Below are positions 59,866-64,000 of a DNA stretch of 64,000 nucleotides, piece by piece. The position numbers were made by a program, and so were the translations under genes. Source of the DNA: Chryseobacterium contaminans (GTDB lineage: Bacteria; Bacteroidota; Bacteroidia; Flavobacteriales; Weeksellaceae). The stretch is from assembly GCF_001684955.1 (NCBI RefSeq), contig NZ_MAYF01000035.1:1-64000 (forward strand), in the 5' to 3' direction. The notes under the pieces are model-generated. The model saw only the letters and a list, made by a program, of their open reading frames with translations. It searched no databases and had not been told where the DNA came from. How positions within the stretch are numbered: the first letter of the stretch is position 1; each line of letters opens with the position of its first letter.

Positions 59866-60885
59866 ATGAGTACCGAAACATTAGAAAAAGCTAAATCTGC
59901 GATTCCTGTAAAAGGATTCCTGGATATAAAAGATATAGCAATTCCTCAGGGAGAAGAACTGGTAAAAGCCATTCTAAAACTTAAGGAAGAGAAAAATGCT
60001 GTCATCCTTGCCCATTATTACCAACCGGGAGAAATTCAGGATATCGCTGATTTCCTTGGAGACTCTTTACAATTGGCAAGACAGGCAAAAGAGACCAATG
60101 CTGATATGATTGTATTCTGTGGAGTACACTTTATGGCTGAAGCTGCAAAAATTCTTAACCCAACTAAAAAAGTAGTTTTACCGGATACAATGGCCGGATG
60201 CTCTCTGGCAGACGGATGCTCAGGAGAAGGATTGAGAAAAATGCGTGAACAGCATCCTGATGCTTTAATTGCTACTTACATCAACTGTAATGCAGAAACA
60301 AAAGCAGAAAGCGATATCATTGTAACAAGCTCAAATGCTGAAACAGTGATTGAAGCGCTTCCAAAAGACAGACCTATTATTTTTGCACCGGACAAAAACC
60401 TGGGAAGATATTTATCTAAAAAAACAGGCCGTGATATGATCCTTTGGGACGGAAGCTGTGTAGTACACGAAGCATTTTCAATGGAAAGAATCGCCAAACA
60501 GCTTGCAGATAATCCAGATGCCAAATTAATTGCACACCCTGAAAGCGAAGAAGCTGTTTTAAAACTAGCTCACTTCATCGGCTCTACTTCTGCTCTATTA
60601 AACTATGTAGAGAAAGACGACTGCCAGAAGTTCATCATCGCAACAGAAGAAGGGATTCTTCACGAAATGAGAAAACGTGCGCCCCACAAAGAATTGATTC
60701 CTGCATTGGTTTTCGATGAAAGCTGTAACTGCTCAGAATGTTTCTACATGAAGCGTAACACCATGGAAAAATTGTATTTATGTATGAAATACGAACTTCC
60801 TGAAATCCTTATTGACGAAGAATTAAGATTAAAAGCACTGAAACCTATTGAGGCCATGCTCGATCTTTCTAAAAGTATAAAGTAA
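59866..60885 (+). CDS. nadA: Quinolinate synthase A
   Basis: Condenses iminoaspartate with dihydroxyacetone phosphate to quinolinate for NAD synthesis, using a [4Fe-4S] cluster. 339 residues from ATG 59866 (an upstream TTG at 59839 is less likely). Three pseudo-symmetrical domains; motifs NAVILAHYYQPGEIQDIADFLGDSLQLA, VFCGVHFMAEAAK, GCSLADGC, and the C-terminal CNCSECFYMKRNTMEKLYLC with a cluster Cys. No nadB or nadC next to it. Confidence 0.95.
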   Translation: MSTETLEKAKSAIPVKGFLDIKDIAIPQGEELVKAILKLKEEKNAVILAHYYQPGEIQDIADFLGDSLQLARQAKETNADMIVFCGVHFMAEAAKILNPTKKVVLPDTMAGCSLADGCSGEGLRKMREQHPDALIATYINCNAETKAESDIIVTSSNAETVIEALPKDRPIIFAPDKNLGRYLSKKTGRDMILWDGSCVVHEAFSMERIAKQLADNPDAKLIAHPESEEAVLKLAHFIGSTSALLNYVEKDDCQKFIIATEEGILHEMRKRAPHKELIPALVFDESCNCSECFYMKRNTMEKLYLCMKYELPEILIDEELRLKALKPIEAMLDLSKSIK

Positions 60886-60889
60886 ATTT

Positions 60890-60918
60890 AAAGCACTGTT
60901 TTTACAGTGCTTTTTTTA
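60890..60918 (+). terminator. Terminator of nadA
   Basis: AAAGCACTGT / ACAGTGCTTT, TTTT loop, then T-run, directly after the stop codon. Confidence 0.88.
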
Positions 60919-60987
60919 ATTCTATCAGCCAAGAAAGAGACAAGGTTAAAAATTTATTCAATTTTTCTATAAAAAAACATACAATTA

Positions 60988-61020
60988 TTTCTTTAATAAG
61001 TGAATAAATTATTATATTTA
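60988..61020 (+). promoter_or_regulatory. Promoter of the first plus-strand 6-Cys peptide
   Basis: TTTC (60988-60991), 21-nt spacer, TATATTTA (61013-61020). The same arrangement is repeated before the next peptide gene. Confidence 0.55.
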
Positions 61021-61044
61021 TAATTCAAACTAATAATGAATACT

Positions 61045-61206
61045 ATGAAAAATTTAAAAAAATTAAACAGAGAAAATCTTAAAAACCTAAACGGAGGAGC
61101 AGGTCCCGTTTGCTCATCATGTGCAATTTCTGAAGTTTGTATCAGTGACTGCAATGGTTCACCGGTATGTGTTACCAAGGGAAATTATATAGTTCCTAAT
61201 TGTTAA
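61045..61206 (+). CDS. Leader/core peptide, 6-Cys type I (copy 1)
   Basis: 53 residues: leader MKNLKKLNRENLKNLNGG and a 35-residue core with six Cys (23, 26, 32, 36, 42, 53) in the pattern CxxCxISxxCxxxCxGxPxC. An ATG at 61036 in the same frame would add three residues. It is a tandem duplicate of the next gene: the first 54 coding bases differ at only two positions, while the core is strongly diverged. Probably secreted after cleavage behind GG; the partner transporter is not in the window. Confidence 0.85.
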   Translation: MKNLKKLNRENLKNLNGGAGPVCSSCAISEVCISDCNGSPVCVTKGNYIVPNC

Positions 61207-61216
61207 AATATAAATA

Positions 61217-61248
61217 TTTCATTTATAAGTGAATAATTGTTATATTTA
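61217..61248 (+). promoter_or_regulatory. Promoter of the second plus-strand 6-Cys peptide
   Basis: TTTC (61217-61220), 20-nt spacer, TATATTTA (61241-61248); duplicated from the promoter at 60988-61020. Confidence 0.55.
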
Positions 61249-61272
61249 TAAATCGAACTAATAACAAATACT

Positions 61273-61431
61273 ATGAAAAATTTAAAAAAATTAAACAGAG
61301 AAAATCTTAAAAACCTAATCGGCGGATCAGACACATGCAGTTATTGCGGAATAAGCCAAATTTGTGCAACAGGATGCTTCGGTGAACCTATTTGCCTTCC
61401 AAGAGGACCTTATTTCCCTACTGACTGTTAA
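61273..61431 (+). CDS. Leader/core peptide, 6-Cys type I (copy 2)
   Basis: 52 residues: leader MKNLKKLNRENLKNLIGG, core with six Cys (22, 25, 31, 35, 41, 52) at the same spacing as copy 1 and the shared GxPxC turn. Only short words match in the core, in contrast to the nearly identical leader and promoter. Followed by a perfect bidirectional terminator. Confidence 0.85.
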   Translation: MKNLKKLNRENLKNLIGGSDTCSYCGISQICATGCFGEPICLPRGPYFPTDC

Positions 61432-61436
61432 AAAAT

Positions 61437-61467
61437 AAAGCACTGTAAAAATTACAGTGCTTTTTAT
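61437..61467. terminator. Bidirectional terminator between the convergent peptide operons
   Basis: Perfect 12-bp stem AAAGCACTGTAA / TTACAGTGCTTT with an AAA loop and T/A flanks. It ends both the plus-strand pair and the five-gene minus-strand array. Confidence 0.9.
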
Positions 61468-61485
61468 TTTTAATAGAAATTCTAT

Positions 61486-61689
61486 TTAGGATACTCCACC
61501 ATCCACACATTCCATACTTACAATTACACATGCTTTGCAATATAAAGGAAGTGCCTGATAAGCGCTGCATGGAGCATCATTTGGTCCTGTTCCATAAGTT
61601 GTATGCTGCGGGCATCTGCTGCAGTTTGATCCTATTGCTCCGTTTACCATTTCAAGTTCTTTTCTGTTTAATTTCTTTAAATTTTTCAT
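61486..61689 (-). CDS. Leader/core peptide, 6-Cys type II (NGA site)
   Basis: 67 residues. Leader MKNLKKLNRKELEMVNGA ends in GA rather than GG. Core has six Cys (23, 26, 41, 51, 54, 61) and the shared words YGTGP, YQALPLYCKACV and VSMEC. Last gene of a five-gene minus-strand array; 52 bp after the next peptide. No function can be read beyond a secreted, disulfide-rich peptide. Confidence 0.83.
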   Translation of the reverse strand: MKNLKKLNRKELEMVNGAIGSNCSRCPQHTTYGTGPNDAPCSAYQALPLYCKACVIVSMECVDGGVS

Positions 61690-61741
61690 AGTTGTTTTAA
61701 TTTTTTGATGTTATCAAATAACATGATTATTAAAAATTGTT

Positions 61742-61951
61742 TTAGTTCCCGAAATAATCAGAATAATCAGGTCCATAGCAGTCTACACTTACATCTACAC
61801 AGTTTCTGCAAGTAGGAGACAATGCCCAAAAAGCCATACAGCTGTTAGTATATTCCGGGCCATCCCCATAGTTTCCCGAAGTAGAGCATCGTTCACATCC
61901 CATTCCTTTTCCGTTGATATCTTTCAGTTTTGTTCTTGATAATTTTTTCAT
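61742..61951 (-). CDS. Leader/core peptide, 6-Cys type II (NGK site)
   Basis: 69 residues. Short leader MKKLSRTKLKDINGK, where the second Gly is replaced by Lys. Core: six Cys (19, 22, 38, 48, 51, 58) with YGDGPEY, FWALSPTCRNCV and VSVDCYGP, the same scaffold as its neighbours, and an acidic/aromatic tail (DYSDYFGN). Confidence 0.83.
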   Translation of the reverse strand: MKKLSRTKLKDINGKGMGCERCSTSGNYGDGPEYTNSCMAFWALSPTCRNCVDVSVDCYGPDYSDYFGN

Positions 61952-61996
61952 GTTTTAATTTGTTATTAATTAGCACTCTTTTTAAAAATATTATAA

Positions 61997-62197
61997 TTAT
62001 TTCTGATCCCCGAAGCAATAAATACTTACTCCTACACAATTCTTGCTTCTGCAATAATCAGGTAAAGCAAAATAATTTTCACACGTTCCACCATATTCCG
62101 GGCCAGGCCCATACATTATATGACTGGGACACCCATTACAGATAGAAATATTATCTCCATTAATATTCCTAAGGATAAGTCTTGATAATTTTTTCAT
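61997..62197 (-). CDS. Leader/core peptide, 6-Cys type II (NGD site)
   Basis: 66 residues. Leader MKKLSRLILRNINGD with Asp in place of the second Gly. Core: six Cys (20, 23, 39, 49, 54, 61), YGPGPEYG, YFALPDYC and VSIYCFG. The Cys49-Cys54 spacing is two residues longer than in the two downstream peptides. Confidence 0.83.
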   Translation of the reverse strand: MKKLSRLILRNINGDNISICNGCPSHIMYGPGPEYGGTCENYFALPDYCRSKNCVGVSIYCFGDQK

Positions 62198-62229
62198 ATT
62201 TTCAGGATTAAGCTTAAGACAAAACTCAA

Positions 62230-62406
62230 TTAAAGTTTAGGAGTGTAGCAAGTTCCTCCCGGTTTTAACCAACATCCCCATGCTCCTGATCCGCCTTTCA
62301 TAAAACACACAAACTGCTCACCACCACAAGCTTCAATCTGCATCTGGGTAAAGCCGCCATTGATAATTTTCTTCTGATCTCTTGATAATTTTTTAAATGC
62401 TTTCAT
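62230..62406 (-). CDS. Leader/core peptide, 4-Cys type
   Basis: 58 residues from ATG 62406 (an upstream in-frame ATG would add nine hydrophobic residues not seen in relatives). Leader MKAFKKLSRDQKKIINGG; core with four Cys (27, 34, 45, 53) and GGSGAWGC, PGGTC. The core belongs with the peptide at 56964-57140 rather than with its neighbours, although it lies inside their array. Confidence 0.82.
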   Translation of the reverse strand: MKAFKKLSRDQKKIINGGFTQMQIEACGGEQFVCFMKGGSGAWGCWLKPGGTCYTPKL

Positions 62407-62479
62407 AGTAATTAATTTTAAGATGATAAACAAAAAAGCACTGCTGTAATAACAACAATGCTCTTATATTATAAAGGAA

Positions 62480-62674
62480 TTAATAGGGACCAAAACAGTC
62501 CATACTTACCAATACTCTTTTTTTGCAGCACTCAGGCAGCGCTTCAAAATCTCCGCATGATTTTACTTCATTAGGCCCATAAGGTCCTACCGGACAATTT
62601 TCATAGCAATTACCAATTCCTCCGCCATTAATGGATTTTAAGTTCTCTCTTTTAATTTTTTTTGAATTTTTCAT
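62480..62674 (-). CDS. Leader/core peptide, 6-Cys type II (GG site)
   Basis: 64 residues. Leader MKNSKKIKRENLKSINGG keeps the double glycine. Core: six Cys (23, 27, 40, 49, 50, 60), YGPNE, FEALPECCKK and VSMDCFGPY. First gene of the minus-strand array, 22-25 nt after a good promoter, so the five genes are likely one transcript. Confidence 0.84.
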   Translation of the reverse strand: MKNSKKIKRENLKSINGGGIGNCYENCPVGPYGPNEVKSCGDFEALPECCKKRVLVSMDCFGPY

Positions 62675-62699
62675 TGGATTTTTATTATAGTTTATCCAA

Positions 62700-62731
62700 T
62701 AAATATAAGATTTTTAATCAATTACACCAAA
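62700..62731 (-). promoter_or_regulatory. Promoter of the minus-strand peptide array
   Basis: On the minus strand TTTG (62731-62728), 20-nt spacer, TATATTTA (62707-62700). The -7 word is the same as in the two plus-strand peptide promoters. Confidence 0.65.
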
Positions 62732-62813
62732 TAAATCTCTACAAAAGGATTTACTAATTTATTATGTTAAAAGTTTGCTATTCCAAAATAATTTGTACAT
62801 TTGTTCCGTTACA

Positions 62814-62915
62814 ATGAATTTTTTAAGAAACATATCTGATATTTCTATCCTGAAGTCTACTATTTCAGGAGTATCTTCTGTTTCTACATTCACAACTACA
62901 ACAACTACCCCATAA
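62814..62915 (+). CDS. Threonine-rich leader peptide of thrA
   Basis: 33-codon open frame that begins MNFLRNISDISILKSTISG and ends in STFTTTTTTP, with seven Thr in the last nine residues before the stop plus several Ile and Ser earlier. It lies 92 bp before an aspartokinase-homoserine dehydrogenase gene. This is the arrangement of ribosome-mediated attenuation in the E. coli thr operon (thrL is also Thr/Ile-rich). Sequence similarity to thrL itself is only compositional. Confidence 0.85.
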   Translation: MNFLRNISDISILKSTISGVSSVSTFTTTTTTP

Positions 62916-62971
62916 AGGGGTAAATTTTCACATATTATTTCCGGTATCCTGTACTCTTTTTTTAAAGAGTA
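62906..62971 (+). promoter_or_regulatory. Attenuator-like hairpins between the Thr leader and thrA
   Basis: Hairpin 1: TACCCC (62906-62911) / GGGGTA (62917-62922), overlapping the leader stop codon. Hairpin 2: TACTCTTT (62952-62959) / AAAGAGTA (62964-62971). Neither is followed by a clean T-run (hairpin 2 has its T-run in the loop), so the exact terminator/antiterminator pairing is unclear. Confidence 0.6.
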
Positions 62972-63007
62972 GCTCTCTCACTTTATCTAATCTTAAATAA
63001 ATAATAG

Positions 63008-64000
63008 ATGAAAATCTTAAAATTCGGCGGAACATCAGTCGCCAATGCTCAGAATATCCTGCTGGTAGAAAACATTATCAAAAAGGTATCTTCAAAAGAC
63101 AACGTTGTAGTGATTGTATCAGCGCTTCATGGAGTAACAGACCTTCTTATTAATGCTGCTGAATATGCTTCCGTTCAAAATGAAAACTATCTGCAATTGC
63201 TAAAAAATGCAGAAGAAAAGCATCTGAATCTTGTTAAAGAGCTTATTCCCGTTTTAGATCAAAGTTCTTTATTAAGCTTTGTAAAAAAACATTTCAATGA
63301 CCTTGAAGACCTATGCAACGGGGTTTTTGTTCTTGGTGAACTTACTTCAAGAATTAAAGATAAAATTGCCTCGTATGGAGAATTTTTATCATCAAGCATT
63401 ATTGCAGCCAGACTTCAGCATCAGGAACTGGACTGTATATGGATAAATACTTCAGAGCTCATCAGAACTGACAGTAATTTTACTCATGCAAAAGTAGATT
63501 TCATTATCACTGATGAGAATTTAAAAAATTATTTCACCAAGCATCATAACCGCATCTTCATAGGACCTGGTTTTATAGCCAGTGATGAGAAAGGCCACAC
63601 TACAACATTAGGACGTGGTGGTTCAGATTATTCTGCGGCTATTATTGCGGCTGGCATTCATGCTGAAGAACTTCAGATATGGACAGATGTAAGCGGGATG
63701 ATGACTGCCGATCCCCGTCTTGTCTCTCACGCGAAACCTATTGCAGAAATTTCCTATCATGAAGCTATGGAGCTTTCCCATTTTGGAGCAAAAGTTATTT
63801 ATCCCCCATCCATTCAACCAGTGATGGTAAAAAATATTAATCTTAAAATTAAAAATACTTTTGATCCGGAAGCAGAGGGAACATTAGTTGCTCATCATCT
63901 GAATATTTCAGAAAATGAAAAAAATCAGGTAGCTGTAGGAATTTCAAACATGGGTAATATTGCCCTTCTTACTTTGGAAGGCAGCGGAATGGTAGGTATT
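63008..64000 (+). CDS. thrA: Bifunctional aspartokinase / homoserine dehydrogenase I (5' part)
   Basis: The frame stays open to the window end (331 codons). N-terminal aspartokinase: MKILKFGGTSVAN, VVIVSALHGVTD, IGPGFIASDEKGHTTTLGRGGSDYSAA, IWTDVSGMMTADPRLV and FGAKVIYPPSIQPV. An ACT-domain start (VAVGISNMGNIALLTLEG) follows. The two-domain ThrA form is inferred from this subfamily's sequence style and the Thr leader; the dehydrogenase half lies outside. It begins threonine, methionine and lysine synthesis from aspartate. Confidence 0.9.
   Translation, partial: MKILKFGGTSVANAQNILLVENIIKKVSSKDNVVVIVSALHGVTDLLINAAEYASVQNENYLQLLKNAEEKHLNLVKELIPVLDQSSLLSFVKKHFNDLEDLCNGVFVLGELTSRIKDKIASYGEFLSSSIIAARLQHQELDCIWINTSELIRTDSNFTHAKVDFIITDENLKNYFTKHHNRIFIGPGFIASDEKGHTTTLGRGGSDYSAAIIAAGIHAEELQIWTDVSGMMTADPRLVSHAKPIAEISYHEAMELSHFGAKVIYPPSIQPVMVKNINLKIKNTFDPEAEGTLVAHHLNISENEKNQVAVGISNMGNIALLTLEGSGMVGI

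Noticed and set aside
60993-61178. Minus-strand frame across the first plus-strand peptide gene
   Set aside because: It is the shadow of a peptide gene with a conserved leader and its own promoter on the plus strand.
61045-61431. CRISPR array
   Set aside because: The repeated 54-bp stretch is the coding sequence of two peptide leaders, with only two copies and non-spacer-like intervals.
1-64000. tRNA or rRNA genes, IS elements, prophage
   Set aside because: No cloverleaf with CCA-type end, rRNA signature, transposase or phage gene was recognised in any spacer or frame; a covariance-model search would be needed to be certain for tRNAs.

Overview
The window looks like chromosomal DNA of a Flavobacteriia member, most likely Chryseobacterium or a close Weeksellaceae relative. 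The base composition is AT-rich. Promoters fit the Bacteroidetes type (TTTG, about 20 nt, then TAnnTTTG) and Shine-Dalgarno sites are essentially absent. Several secreted proteins carry type IX secretion (T9SS) C-terminal sorting domains. There are thrombospondin-3/OmpA porins, a T9SS Plug protein, a Bacteroidetes-specific rpmB-rpmG-DUF4295 cluster, and many small cysteine-rich peptides with Chryseobacterium-type KKLxRxxLKxINGG leaders. Species assignment is inference; no rRNA or tRNA gene is visible.

Layout. 0-4.4 kb: end of a heavy-metal RND efflux operon (CzcA pump, CzcC-like outer-membrane channel). 4.5-15 kb: DUF1801 protein, a T9SS cargo protein, aminotransferase-lipoprotein-murB, proC, a VanZ-like protein, lnt, and an FG-GAP T9SS protein. 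15-20 kb: rpmB-rpmG-DUF4295, a frameshifted secreted RidA gene, ftsY, sppA and folK. 20-24.2 kb: three paralogous outer-membrane barrel genes, two of which share a 926-bp stretch of perfect identity. 24-31.5 kb: recQ, fmt, a Crp-like regulator, ribBA with a degenerate GTP cyclohydrolase half, a luciferase-like oxidoreductase and an astacin protease. 31.5-41.8 kb: PIF1-like helicase, gamma-carbonic anhydrase, Nfu protein, flavin reductase, ferrochelatase, M4 protease, T9SS Plug and an MBL hydrolase. 42-48.3 kb: a trehalose-use locus (TonB receptor, trehalase, MFS permease, divergent AraC regulator). 48.3-49 kb: a gene-free, repeat-rich stretch with two perfect DnaA-box sequences. 49-56.8 kb: thioredoxin-like protein, then a TetR-regulated AcrAB-TolC type pump with several copies of a clear operator palindrome. 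57-61 kb: miaA, yicC, gmk, nadA. 61-62.7 kb: seven small leader/core peptides on both strands, with an eighth at 57 kb. 62.8-64 kb: a threonine-rich leader peptide and attenuator-like hairpins in front of thrA, which runs off the end.

The most interesting parts are the cysteine-rich leader/core peptide cluster (three core architectures, conserved leaders, no modification enzyme or transporter beside it in the window), the threonine leader in front of thrA, the 926-bp identical tract in the porin pair, and the TAACA-N-TGTTA operator set of the TetR-controlled pump. Dispersed intergenic repeats of several families are frequent and explain most of the non-coding sequence.
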